DNA of 64,000 nt. Source: Pseudomonadota bacterium. Its GTDB lineage: Bacteria; Desulfobacterota; Binatia; UBA9968. The position numbers and the translations under genes are program-made. Numbering within the stretch: position 1 is the first letter of the stretch; each line of letters starts with the position of its first letter. The DNA is taken from positions 1 through 64,000 of the forward strand of contig JAJPJQ010000020.1 in the NCBI GenBank assembly GCA_021324155.1. The letters run 5' to 3'. The notes below the pieces were generated by a model that was not told where the DNA came from, searched no databases, and saw only the letters and a list, made by a program, of their open reading frames with translations. Positions 43,030-51,512 of the stretch are shown here, one piece after another.

Positions 43030-43870
43030 AAAAATGATCGGCCACCTCCGCTCCGGTCGTTTTCCAAACGCCGTTGTGGGCGCAGATGTACGCGAGCGCG
43101 TCGTCGAGATACTTGCTGCGGAAGGGGAGTCCGACGACGAAGGGATGGAGCGGCAAGGTCATGACGCGCGCCTGTTCCGCCCCTTCTTTGTATAGAACAT
43201 CGAATTGATCGCACACCATTTGGAACCAATCTTTGGGCGCGGTGCCGGTATGATGCATGACGCGGATGTCGTTGAGGCCCTGCTGGTACGGGATGGCGAC
43301 CATACGGCCGGTCTTCACGCGCATCGCGACCGGCTGATCGTCGATGCCCCAGTCGCAGGTGTAGTCGAAGCCTTCGGCGGCGAGATGATCGAGCGTATCT
43401 AAGCTTTGGTCGCCGCCGCCTGGGCCGAGCCAGCCGCGCGGCGGCCTGCCGGTCGCGTTCGCGATCGTCTCTTTGATGCGGCGGATGACGCTGCGCTCTT
43501 CGTCTGGGGGGTATTGGTTGATGCGGACGTTGTTCGTCACGCCGTGGCCGAGCCATTCCCAGCCGCGCCGGTTGCCTTCCTCGATGATCGCGGGATGGTG
43601 CGCGCAGACGTCGGAGTTGAGCAGCACGGTAGCGCGGATGCCGTGCTTGTCCAGCACGTCCATCATTCGAAAGACGCCGACGCGCGAGCCGTAATCACGC
43701 AGCGAATAGTTAGTCACGTCCGGCAGCGGTGAGTTCACGCCGGGTATCGGTATGTCGATATGAAACGACTCGATATTCGGAGCGACGATAAGCGCGACGC
43801 GGGCACGGTTCGGCCATTCGAGCGGCGTGCGGGAGATGATTGGCGAGTAATCGTAACGATCGGTTTTCAT
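43004..43870 (-). CDS. Polysaccharide deacetylase family protein (PuuE-like)
   Basis: A 288-aa NodB-fold protein without signal peptide. Landmarks are EWPNRARVALIVAPNIESF at the N-terminus, LNSDVCAHHPAIIEEGNRRG, WLGHGVTNN (replacing the usual His-x3-His HGYHHE), and GWLGPGGGDQSLDTLDHLA. The residues suggest a cytoplasmic amidohydrolase of the allantoinase-like PuuE group, possibly with an altered metal site. It forms a two-gene unit with the downstream NMT1-like binding protein. Confidence 0.85.
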   Translation of the reverse strand: MKTDRYDYSPIISRTPLEWPNRARVALIVAPNIESFHIDIPIPGVNSPLPDVTNYSLRDYGSRVGVFRMMDVLDKHGIRATVLLNSDVCAHHPAIIEEGNRRGWEWLGHGVTNNVRINQYPPDEERSVIRRIKETIANATGRPPRGWLGPGGGDQSLDTLDHLAAEGFDYTCDWGIDDQPVAMRVKTGRMVAIPYQQGLNDIRVMHHTGTAPKDWFQMVCDQFDVLYKEGAEQARVMTLPLHPFVVGLPFRSKYLDDALAYICAHNGVWKTTGAEVADHFYAHYYRKP

Positions 43871-43946
43871 GGGCAGACGCTACGACAACGATTCCGGCGC
43901 GTCAAGGAGCTAGTTACCCGAAGCGCGCCGATAACTATAGATCGCG

Positions 43947-44273
43947 CTACGATTTCTTCACACCCGCTAGGCGCTCGATATCCTCGATCGTCGGCCCGTC
44001 GAGGCCGAAGGCCCGATGTGCGCGCCATTCGAAGATTTCCATCCGGCGCGAGCCGTTCTCGTGATGCGGATCGGATGCCGCGAGCTGCCGCGCTTCGTCC
44101 AGGCTTTTCGCGAGCATGACGTAAGCGCCGCCGCCGCCGTCCGTCGTCGGGCCGGAAAAGAGCAGGCGGCCGTCGCGATGCTGATCATCCAGCCACTGCC
44201 GATGCGCGGCGACGCTGTCTTTGAGCTCGGATTCTTTGCCTTTCACATTGCGCGTAAAAACGAGATACCACAT
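43947..44273 (-). CDS. YCII family protein
   Basis: A 108-aa YciI-like ferredoxin-fold protein. It begins MWYLVFTRNVKGKE and has the conserved His in SVAAHRQWLDD and the segment LLFSGPTTDGGGGAYVMLA. The fold relates to muconolactone isomerase/EthD domains and small dehydrochlorinases. The Asp-His pair of the presumed active site is kept (ASDPHH). It lies between the deacetylase and the divergent binding-protein gene. Confidence 0.88.
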   Translation of the reverse strand: MWYLVFTRNVKGKESELKDSVAAHRQWLDDQHRDGRLLFSGPTTDGGGGAYVMLAKSLDEARQLAASDPHHENGSRRMEIFEWRAHRAFGLDGPTIEDIERLAGVKKS

Positions 44274-44365
44274 GCCGGCTGCTTAGCATGTGGTCGGTGC
44301 GCCCGCAACTTGACAATGCGCGACGCGATAAAGTACCAAGAAACGTCGTCGAAGGGGAAGCGAAC

Positions 44366-45475
44366 GTGATTCACTGGAAGATCGTCGTGCTGGCGGCGCT
44401 ATTTCTCGCCGGCAAGCCGGCATTCGGCGCCGAGTGGCAGTCCGATTGGGACCGGACGCTGAACGCAGCGCAGCAAGAAGGCGAGATCGTCGTCTATAGC
44501 ACGAACAGCACCGAGCCGGTCTTCCGCGAAGTCTTCCAAAAGAAGTTCCCGAAGATAAAAGTCACGACCGTGACCGGCCGCGGCTTCCAACTCGGCCAGA
44601 AAGTCCTCGCCGAGCGCCGCGCGGGAAAATATATTCCCGATATCTTCGTGCAGGGCTCTACCACGCCGACGACGGCGCTTTACCCCGCCAAAGCGCTCGA
44701 TCCGCTCAAGCCGTTGTTGATCCTGCCCGACGTCGTCGATCAATCGAAGTGGTGGCAAAAAAAGCATCAGTACGTCGACAACGAAGGACAGTACATCTTG
44801 ATGTTCGAGGGCAGCCCCGGCGGCGAGGTGCTTTACAATAAAAATCTCGTCAATCCCGACGAGATGAAATCCTACTGGGACCTGCTCAACCCCAAGTGGA
44901 AAGGCAAGATCGTCGCGATCGATCCGCGCGTCGCCGGCCCGGCGAGCCAGACGATTATCTTCTATTATCACAGCCCCGATCTCGGACCGGAGTTCCTGCG
45001 GCGGCTCTTCACCGAAATGAGCGTCCGCATCATGCGGGAGGACGAGCGGCTGATCGACTGGGTCGCGCTGGAAAAATACGCGCTCGGATTGTTTCCTCGT
45101 GGCACCGAGGTCGGCGGCGCGGAAAAGGCCGGGCTGCCGATCAAGCAATTCACCTCCGGCCACTTCAAGGAGGGCGGCTTCATCAGCCCGACGGGTCTCA
45201 CGGTCAGCTTCTTGAACCGCGCGCCGCATCCGAACGCGGCCAAGATTGCGCTCAATTGGTTTTTGTCGCGCGAAGGGCAGCTTGCCTGGCTCGAGAACGT
45301 GCTAAAAAACAACGACGACCAGGATTCGTTGAGGGAAGATATTCCTGAGGACCGGCGCAATGTGAAGGCGCGCCGCCAGCCGCAGGTGAAATACTTTCTC
45401 ACCAACAAATACGATCTGCTCACCGACCCGCGGCCGGCGGAGCTGGTGAAGAAAAGCATCGAATCGGCAAAATAA
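44366..45475 (+). CDS. ABC-type substrate-binding protein, family 1 (ferric-type)
   Basis: A 369-aa periplasmic protein. GTG 44366 gives a clean signal peptide (IHWKIVVLAALFLAGKPAFGAEW) and has gaaggggaag just upstream, so I prefer it to the longer frame from 44288. Family segments include EIVVYSTNST, DIFVQGSTTP and PHPNAAKIALNWFLSREGQ. It is followed 13 nt later by a Rieske oxygenase gene, with no transporter membrane genes. The ligand is likely the aromatic substrate of that oxygenase, by inference. Confidence 0.87.
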   Translation: MIHWKIVVLAALFLAGKPAFGAEWQSDWDRTLNAAQQEGEIVVYSTNSTEPVFREVFQKKFPKIKVTTVTGRGFQLGQKVLAERRAGKYIPDIFVQGSTTPTTALYPAKALDPLKPLLILPDVVDQSKWWQKKHQYVDNEGQYILMFEGSPGGEVLYNKNLVNPDEMKSYWDLLNPKWKGKIVAIDPRVAGPASQTIIFYYHSPDLGPEFLRRLFTEMSVRIMREDERLIDWVALEKYALGLFPRGTEVGGAEKAGLPIKQFTSGHFKEGGFISPTGLTVSFLNRAPHPNAAKIALNWFLSREGQLAWLENVLKNNDDQDSLREDIPEDRRNVKARRQPQVKYFLTNKYDLLTDPRPAELVKKSIESAK

Positions 45476-45488
45476 CGCGGAGGAAGTT

Positions 45489-46793
45489 ATGTTGATGGCC
45501 GACGAAAATGAAATTTTAGTCCGCACCAACCAGGGAACGCCGGGAGGCGAATGGATGCGGCGCTACTGGCAGCCGGTCGCGTTGAGCGAGGAGCTGCCCG
45601 AGAATGGCGCGCCGCTCGCCGCGAAAATGCTAGGCGAAGATCTGGTGCTCTTTCGCAGCGAAAGCGGCGCCGTCGGCTTGCTAGGACGGCGCTGCGCGCA
45701 CCGCGGCGCCGATCTTAGCCTCGGCCGGCTCGAAGACGGCGGCCTGCGCTGTCTCTATCACGGCTGGCTTTATGGCGTGGACGGGAGATGTCTGGAGCAG
45801 CCGGCCGAGCCCGAGGGCAGCGACTTCAAGAACAAGATTCGCCATCGCTCGTATCCCTGCAAAGAGCTGGGCGGAATTATTTTCACTTACATGGGTCCGG
45901 GCGAGGCGCCGGTGTTCCCGCTCTACGAGCCGCTGATCGCGCCGGAAAATCATCGCTACGCCTACAAGGTGCTGCACGAGTGCAATTACCTGCAGGCGCA
46001 CGAAGGCGAGATCGATCCGGCGCATTTGTCCTATCTGCACCGGCGGACCAACCAGCCTGCGTGGCGCCAGCGCGCGATCAAAGGCTCCGACGGCGTCCAG
46101 CCGATGGCCATGTATCGCAAGGACGCCGCGCCGCGCATCGAGGTCGAGGAAACCGACTTCGGCGTGCGCGTCTATTCCATCCGGCGCGCAGACGACGAGA
46201 AGATTTATTTACGGCTGACGAATTCGATTTTTCCGAACGTGAGCACGATTATCGGTCCGATGGCGGGCGACGGTTACGACATCAACTGGCACGTGCCGAT
46301 CGACGACTACAATCACTGGAAATACGTCGTGATCTTCCGCCGCAGCGGCCCTCTGGAGGCGCGCGACTGGAAAAACATCCATTCGCTGCGGCCGGAGATG
46401 ACGCCGAACTATCGGCTCGTGCGCAACGCCGCGAATAATTATCTCCAGGACCGTGAGTCGATGAAAAACGGAAATTTCAGCGGGCTGGGCACGAACAACC
46501 TGCCCCAGGACGCCGCGATGGTGCAAAGCCCGGGCGCGATCCAGAATCGCGACGAAGAGCACCTCGGCACAACGGACAAGGCGATCATCGCCAACCGCCG
46601 CGCATTTCTAAAAGCGATCAAACAGGTCGAGGCGGGAGGGGAGGCGCCGCACGTCATCCGCGATCCCGCGAAGGCGCGCGTGCCGGAGATCGCCGTCATC
46701 TCGGAGATCGTCGGCGGCTCGGAAGACTGGCGCAGCTACTGGAAGAAAATCAAACGCATCGACGACGAAGGCTATTCGAGCGCGCACCACTAA
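45489..46793 (+). CDS. Rieske non-haem iron oxygenase, alpha subunit
   Basis: A 434-aa ring-hydroxylating/demethylating oxygenase of the phthalate/vanillate-oxygenase class. The Rieske [2Fe-2S] ligands are in RRCAHRGADLS and LRCLYHGWLYG. The mononuclear iron site is within EGEIDPAHLSYLHR (Asp/His/His). No reductase or beta subunit gene adjoins, so electron-transfer partners must lie elsewhere. It is coupled to the preceding ferric-type binding protein; the same pairing recurs at 57.1-59.3 kb. Its stop overlaps the stop of the convergent gene. Confidence 0.9.
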   Translation: MLMADENEILVRTNQGTPGGEWMRRYWQPVALSEELPENGAPLAAKMLGEDLVLFRSESGAVGLLGRRCAHRGADLSLGRLEDGGLRCLYHGWLYGVDGRCLEQPAEPEGSDFKNKIRHRSYPCKELGGIIFTYMGPGEAPVFPLYEPLIAPENHRYAYKVLHECNYLQAHEGEIDPAHLSYLHRRTNQPAWRQRAIKGSDGVQPMAMYRKDAAPRIEVEETDFGVRVYSIRRADDEKIYLRLTNSIFPNVSTIIGPMAGDGYDINWHVPIDDYNHWKYVVIFRRSGPLEARDWKNIHSLRPEMTPNYRLVRNAANNYLQDRESMKNGNFSGLGTNNLPQDAAMVQSPGAIQNRDEEHLGTTDKAIIANRRAFLKAIKQVEAGGEAPHVIRDPAKARVPEIAVISEIVGGSEDWRSYWKKIKRIDDEGYSSAHH

Positions 46794-47512
46794 CGCGCGA
46801 TCGCGACGCCTTTAACGCCGTTGCGCTCCAGCGCCTGCGCGACGAGCCCCGACGCCTTGGCGTCGGCGATGAACTCGCGCAAATATCTCAAACCTTCCGC
46901 GCGGCCCTTGGCGATTCCGAGCGCCTGACCGATCGCCATGAATCGGCCGTCGAGCACGCGCGAGCCCGAGAGCTTCGCGGCGTTCGCGATGAGCGTCTGC
47001 TTGACGCCGGCGAGCGCTTCAACTTTTCCGTCGACCAGCAAAGCGAACGCCTCCGGCGGCGTGGCCGTCTTTACCGTCTTCGCATGCTTCAAGCTCCGGC
47101 TCAGGAATAGCTCATATGCCGCGCCGGCTGAGAGCGCGATGCGCACGCCGTCGCGGTCGACGTCGGCGACTGATTTCAGCGGCGAGCCCGCCGGCACGAG
47201 GTACGTGCCTTCGATCTCGATGTACGGCGGCGTGAAGTCGATCTCGCCGCGGCCGGGATCGACCGCCAGGTATGCGACGTCCCACTCGTTGTTTTTAAGT
47301 CCCTCGACCATCTTGCCTGCCGCGTCGTACTGGACGAACTCGATCGCCAGGCCGGTACGGCGGCCGAGCTCGGTCGATAGATCCACTACGACGCCGCTGA
47401 GCGCGCCGCTTTGCGGATCCTTTTTCGCCAGAACGGGATTCGCGTGGTTGACGCCGACGCGGATTTTTCCGCTCGGCGCGAGGTCCGAGCGTAGAGCGGG
47501 AGAGATCGCCAT
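46790..47512 (-). CDS. SBP_bac_3-type binding protein lacking a signal peptide
   Basis: A 240-aa amino-acid-type periplasmic-binding-protein fold: KIRVGVNHANPVLAKKDP, VVVDLSTELGRRTG, WDVAYLAVDPGRGEIDFTPPYIEIEGTYLV. It starts at MAISPALRSD with a strong aaggagg site 5 nt upstream, and there is no hydrophobic leader. It is therefore either cytoplasmic or secreted by another route. Comparable leaderless members may act as intracellular ligand carriers or sensors. It converges with the Rieske gene with 4-nt overlap. Confidence 0.85.
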   Translation of the reverse strand: MAISPALRSDLAPSGKIRVGVNHANPVLAKKDPQSGALSGVVVDLSTELGRRTGLAIEFVQYDAAGKMVEGLKNNEWDVAYLAVDPGRGEIDFTPPYIEIEGTYLVPAGSPLKSVADVDRDGVRIALSAGAAYELFLSRSLKHAKTVKTATPPEAFALLVDGKVEALAGVKQTLIANAAKLSGSRVLDGRFMAIGQALGIAKGRAEGLRYLREFIADAKASGLVAQALERNGVKGVAIAR

Positions 47513-47584
47513 GCGTGCCTCCTTGGGGTAGCTGCGGATTACTTAGCGTATGGCAGCCGGCGCGTAAAGGCGACGGGTGAAAGG

Positions 47585-47797
47585 CTATGCGACCGACTGC
47601 TCATCCTCGTCGTCTTCTTCCGGACCGATCGCGAACGTATTCTTGTCGTCCTCTTCTCTCCGGCGCGCGATCTCCTCGGCGTCTTCGCCCGCGAGCACGG
47701 CCGCGAGGTCGTCCATTACGGCGGCTTTGTCGCGGTAGGCGGAATGTTCGAAAGATCGAATGCCTCGAAGCCTAGAATTCGGTTCGGCGCGTGTCAA
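47585..47797 (-). CDS. Small acidic ORF (doubtful)
   Basis: A possible 70-aa protein from TTG 47797, or 43 aa from ATG 47716, with a highly acidic tail (PEEDDEDEQ). No ribosome site precedes either start and I do not recognise the sequence. It lies in the 364-nt interval 47513-47876, which otherwise shows nothing but presumably the upstream region of the MFS gene. It may be a chance ORF. Confidence 0.3.
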   Translation of the reverse strand: MTRAEPNSRLRGIRSFEHSAYRDKAAVMDDLAAVLAGEDAEEIARRREEDDKNTFAIGPEEDDEDEQSVA

Positions 47798-47876
47798 GCC
47801 ATGATTTGACTCTCGGCGTCGGAACTGTCACCTTCGAGCCTGCACCTAGGATTTCCGCGACGAGAATTTTTCCGCG

Positions 47877-49133
47877 ATGGTTTTCCAGCATACGTTCCGC
47901 GCCTTTCGTCACCGCGATTACCGCGTTTTCTGGATCGGTCTGTTTTTGAGCCAGACCGGCACGCTGATCCAATCGACCGCGCAGGCGTGGCTCATCTACG
48001 AGCTCACCAACTCCACTTTTTATCTCGGTCTCGACGGGCTGTGCCTCGGCGTGCCGCGCGTGCTCTTTTCCGCTTTCGGCGGCGCGGTGGTGGACCGGGC
48101 CGACCGCCGGTTGCTTTTTCTCCTCGATCAAGGCGCGTTCGTGATCATGGCCTTCGTTCTCGGCGTGCTCACGACGACCGGCGCCGTGCGCGTGTGGCAT
48201 ATCCTTACCGTATCGGCGCTTACCGGCGTGTTGCTTTCTTTCGAGCAGCCGATCCGGCAAACCGTGCTCGCCGCTACGGTTACGCGCGACGACCTGCTGA
48301 ACGCGACGAGTCTCTATAATCTCGTGTTTCACGGCGCGGTGCTCTTCGGGCCGGCGCTCGGCGGATCGCTCATCCCGCTGATCGGCGCCGCCGGCTGCTT
48401 CTATTTAAATGCCGTGAGCTACGTGGCCGTGCTCGTGACGATTGTCATGATTCATATTCCTAAAACACCGGCGGGGTCGACGGAAAAGAAATCTGTCGTG
48501 CACGATACTCTCGACGTGATCGGAATCGTGTGGCGGCAGCCGGTTTTCCGATCGTTGCTGATCACGCTCACGATCATCAGTCTCTTCACGAAATCGTACA
48601 CGCAGTTCATGCCGGCATTCGCGAAGATCCTCGGCGTCGGTGCGCCGGGGCTCGGCGTGCTGCTCATGGCGCCGGGGGCCGGCGCGATCGTCGGCGGCAT
48701 CGCGCTCGCTTCGCTCCGCCGCGCTCGCGATGTCCGATCGCTCCTGCTGACGCTCACCATAGGCTTCGGCTCTTCTCTGTTGGTTTTTTCCATTTCCGGC
48801 ATGTTCGCACTTTCGGTGGCGGTTCTCGTGCTGGTGGGCGCGTTTCAGACGACGCTAGTGTCGCTGATCGCCTCATTGCTCCAGCTGAATGCGCAGGAAA
48901 AAATGCGCGGGCGCATCATGGCCTTCTTCGGTCTGCTGAATCGCGGCCTCGGACCGATGGGCGCGTTTCCCCTGGGTGCCGTTGCCGCATGGATCGGCGC
49001 CCCCATTACGATGGCGATTGCCGCCGTGCTCGCAGTCGCGGGTACCGGCTGGGTGACTTTGCGAAAGCCTTATTCGGAATCGTTCGGAGTCGTCGGCGGA
49101 ACGACCGGCGAAGCCGTAAGCCGGGGGGCTTGA
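47877..49133 (+). CDS. MFS transporter, EntS/MFS_3-like
   Basis: A 418-aa inner-membrane transporter with about twelve helices, of the enterobactin-exporter (MFS_3) type. Characteristic parts are RDYRVFWIGLFLSQTGTL and the motif GGAVVDRADRRLLF. Family members export siderophores or drugs; none of the other siderophore genes is visible. No ribosome site is evident before the ATG. Its 3' end overlaps the convergent AbrB-type gene by 64 nt, so antisense interference is possible. Confidence 0.88.
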   Translation: MVFQHTFRAFRHRDYRVFWIGLFLSQTGTLIQSTAQAWLIYELTNSTFYLGLDGLCLGVPRVLFSAFGGAVVDRADRRLLFLLDQGAFVIMAFVLGVLTTTGAVRVWHILTVSALTGVLLSFEQPIRQTVLAATVTRDDLLNATSLYNLVFHGAVLFGPALGGSLIPLIGAAGCFYLNAVSYVAVLVTIVMIHIPKTPAGSTEKKSVVHDTLDVIGIVWRQPVFRSLLITLTIISLFTKSYTQFMPAFAKILGVGAPGLGVLLMAPGAGAIVGGIALASLRRARDVRSLLLTLTIGFGSSLLVFSISGMFALSVAVLVLVGAFQTTLVSLIASLLQLNAQEKMRGRIMAFFGLLNRGLGPMGAFPLGAVAAWIGAPITMAIAAVLAVAGTGWVTLRKPYSESFGVVGGTTGEAVSRGA

Positions 49134-50233
49134 TCTTCAGCAAGCTTGCGGGATGCTTTTAGTTCTGCGATCTCACGCCGCGCGGCGACCGCGTCGCGCG
49201 CCCACACGCTGAACGTATAAATATACTGCGTTCCCATATTCACGACGACCACCCGAAACAGGTGAAATGCCACCACGAGCGGGACGCCGATCTTCAAGGC
49301 CTGCGCCGTGATCGTCATCTCCGCGAGGCCGCCGGGCGCGGTCGCGAGCAGCATGGTCGCGATCGGCAGATTGAACATCCATGCGAGCAGCAGCCCGGCG
49401 ATGACAGACGCGATCAGGATGAAAAACGAGTTCAGCAGCGCGAACGGGATGAAAAGCTTGTAACGCATGAAAAAGGCGCGCTCGTAGCGCGCGCCGAGGA
49501 CGAGTCCGAACATGAGCTGCGCGAAGTCGGTGAAGCCATGCGGCACCCCGGAAAGCTGAATGCCTGCAACCGTTAGCGCCGCGACGAAGAAAATCGGCGC
49601 GAGGAGGTACCCATTGTGAATATGCAGCCGCTCGGAGACTTCGCCGATCACGCAGCCGAAAAGAAGCGACGGAACAAGGACCACGTAATCGAGCGGGGCG
49701 TCCGGTCGATAGGCTGCGCCGACGAGCGGTATGCCGCTGTAGGTAAGGACGAAGGGTATCGATAGCACGATGAGCGACACGCGCAGGCTGTGCGCGACCG
49801 CGACGGGCGCGACCTCCGCGCCGTACTTGTCGGCCAGCACGGCCATCGCCATCGCGCCGCCGGGAATCGAAGCGAAGAAGGTCGATTTGCCATCGACGCC
49901 GGAGGCGCGGCTCAGCGTCAGCGCGCCGAAACCGCCGACGATGAAGACCGCGACAGTGGCCGCCAGGATCGCCGGAAAATTCGCCGCGAGCTCGCGCACG
50001 ACCGACGGCGTAAAGTAAAGTCCAACCGCCGAGCCGAGAATCACCTGGCCCATTTGCCGCGCGTACGGCGGCGAGGCCATGCGCACGCCCATGAGATTCA
50101 GCGCCGCGACGGCGATCATCGGCCCGATCATCCAAGGAATCGGCGTGTGCAGGAGATGAAAAATATACCCGGCCGGCACGCCGACGGCGATGGCGCGGAG
50201 AACCGGAAGAAGATGATGTAGATTTAGGTTCAT
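49070..50233 (-). CDS. AbrB/AmoA-type membrane protein (PF05145-like)
   Basis: A 387-aa membrane protein with about nine to ten helices. It has two internal repeats, each with a Gly-Gly pattern: FASIPGGAMAMAVLADKYGA in the first and ATAPGGLAEMTITAQAL in the second. This is the family named after AbrB/ammonia monooxygenase, thought to contain transporters or membrane regulators. It is unrelated to the AbrB DNA-binding protein. The C-terminal tail overlaps the convergent MFS gene. Confidence 0.87.
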   Translation of the reverse strand: MNLNLHHLLPVLRAIAVGVPAGYIFHLLHTPIPWMIGPMIAVAALNLMGVRMASPPYARQMGQVILGSAVGLYFTPSVVRELAANFPAILAATVAVFIVGGFGALTLSRASGVDGKSTFFASIPGGAMAMAVLADKYGAEVAPVAVAHSLRVSLIVLSIPFVLTYSGIPLVGAAYRPDAPLDYVVLVPSLLFGCVIGEVSERLHIHNGYLLAPIFFVAALTVAGIQLSGVPHGFTDFAQLMFGLVLGARYERAFFMRYKLFIPFALLNSFFILIASVIAGLLLAWMFNLPIATMLLATAPGGLAEMTITAQALKIGVPLVVAFHLFRVVVVNMGTQYIYTFSVWARDAVAARREIAELKASRKLAEDQAPRLTASPVVPPTTPNDSE

Positions 50234-50239
50234 AAAAAT

Positions 50240-50263
50240 AGGGGCGGTTCGCGAACCGCCCCT
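50240..50263. repeat. 24-bp perfect palindrome
   Basis: AGGGGCGGTTCG followed by its exact reverse complement CGAACCGCCCCT, starting 7 nt upstream of the AbrB-type start codon. Such short GC-rich palindromes with TA or AT edges are common as dispersed REP-like or MITE-like units. It is the longest perfect palindrome I noticed in the window. Confidence 0.8.
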
Positions 50264-50299
50264 ACGCAGTTATGCAGAAACTGATTCTCGGTAGTTCTA

Positions 50300-50380
50300 C
50301 CGCGTCACGACTCGCGCCTCAAGCTATTTTCTTTCTTGCTCACGCCCCGCCTCGAGCCTCGTGCTTTTCTCGCGCTTGAT
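50300..50380. repeat. Degenerate CTCRCGCCTC repeat cluster
   Basis: Several copies of the element CTCGCGCCTCAAGC / CTCACGCC-CCGCCTCGAGCC separated by T-rich linkers. The same element recurs at 52455-52552 and 54721-54830. It lies immediately 3' of the NHL-repeat gene. Confidence 0.6.
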
Positions 50381-50387
50381 GTCTTCT

Positions 50388-51470
50388 TTACCGTGACGCC
50401 GAAGCCTGGCCCGGATGCAAGATGAGCTTCTGCACGCGCCAGTTCAACACCTCGGCGACGTAGAGCTCGTTTTCCGAGGGGCAGGCCATTTCGTGTATCC
50501 AGCCGAATTGCTTGAGCTGCTTGCCGGATTCCCCGAGTACGCCGAGGATCTTGCCGTCGAGCGTCAGCTTATAGACGCGGCCGGGAAACGCGTCGGCGCT
50601 GTAAAGCACCTGCCGCTGACCCGGCGTGATGCAGATCGCCCACGGCGCGCCAGGAGCCTGCGTTCCTTTCACGTCCTCGGCCGGCATGTTGCCGATCGCC
50701 GGACGCGTCGCGTTACGGTCGAACGGAACCTTGATTACGATCTCGCGCAGAAACTTGCCATCGCCGTCGAAGACCTGAATGCGACCGTTGCCGCGATCGC
50801 CGACGTAGATATTTCCCTGTGCGTCGGCGGCAATCGTGTGCGGGGTATTGAATTCGCCCGGCTTATCGCCGCGCTCGCCCCACGATTTTAACCAGCGGCC
50901 GTTCTTGTCGACTTTGCCGATCCGTGAGTTGATATAGCCGTCGCTGAAGAAAGCATTGCCCGCCGGGTCCCATGCGACATCCGTCGGCTGCCGGAAGCGG
51001 CCGTCCTCGTGTCTCGGCGGCGGCGGCGGCCGCTTGTGCGGCGCCGCCTCGTCGGAGGCTTCCTGGCGCCGGCCGAATACCATCTGCACGCGTCCCTCGG
51101 GATCGAATTTGACGATCATGTCGGTGCCTTTGTCGACCGTCCAGATGTTATCGTCCTTGTCGACGCGCACGGTGTGGGCGAAACCGAACGCGTAGAGGTT
51201 TTTACCGATCTCGCGCAGGAACTTGCCGTCCGGCGCGAACTCCAGAAGCTGCGACGCTGCGGCGCCGAAGTTGGGTCCAGTGGTGTTGCCGCGCGAGAAG
51301 ACGAATATGTGCTTCTTGGAATTTACCGCGACGCCCGCCGCCTCGCCGAGATACATGTTCGCCGGCATTTTCACCGCGTTCGGCGGCGAATCGAACGCGA
51401 TCGTCGGGACGTCCTGCGCGAACGCCGGAGCGCTCAACGCCGCCAAAACTGCGATCAGCCAAAATTTCAT
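50388..51470 (-). CDS. NHL-repeat beta-propeller protein, secreted
   Basis: A 360-aa secreted six-bladed propeller with signal peptide (cleavage after APAFAQ). Blades show the NHL pattern: GKFLREIGKNLYAFGFAH, GRFRQPTDVAWDPAGNAFFSDGYINSRI, FNTPHTIAADAQGNIYVGDRGNGRI. This resembles peptidyl-hydroxyglycine amidating lyase-like and SMP-30-like proteins. Whether it is an enzyme or binding scaffold is unclear. It lies in the minus-strand block with the two haem-motif propeller lipoproteins. Confidence 0.87.
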   Translation of the reverse strand: MKFWLIAVLAALSAPAFAQDVPTIAFDSPPNAVKMPANMYLGEAAGVAVNSKKHIFVFSRGNTTGPNFGAAASQLLEFAPDGKFLREIGKNLYAFGFAHTVRVDKDDNIWTVDKGTDMIVKFDPEGRVQMVFGRRQEASDEAAPHKRPPPPPRHEDGRFRQPTDVAWDPAGNAFFSDGYINSRIGKVDKNGRWLKSWGERGDKPGEFNTPHTIAADAQGNIYVGDRGNGRIQVFDGDGKFLREIVIKVPFDRNATRPAIGNMPAEDVKGTQAPGAPWAICITPGQRQVLYSADAFPGRVYKLTLDGKILGVLGESGKQLKQFGWIHEMACPSENELYVAEVLNWRVQKLILHPGQASASR

Positions 51471-51512
51471 CGCGATCTCCTTTCCGCGTCGGATCGATGT
51501 TGCACGATCAAG

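Noticed and set aside
47513-47876. Possible gene desert with hidden RNA gene
   Set aside because: Nothing resembling a structured RNA was visible; only the weak acidic ORF was recorded at low confidence.
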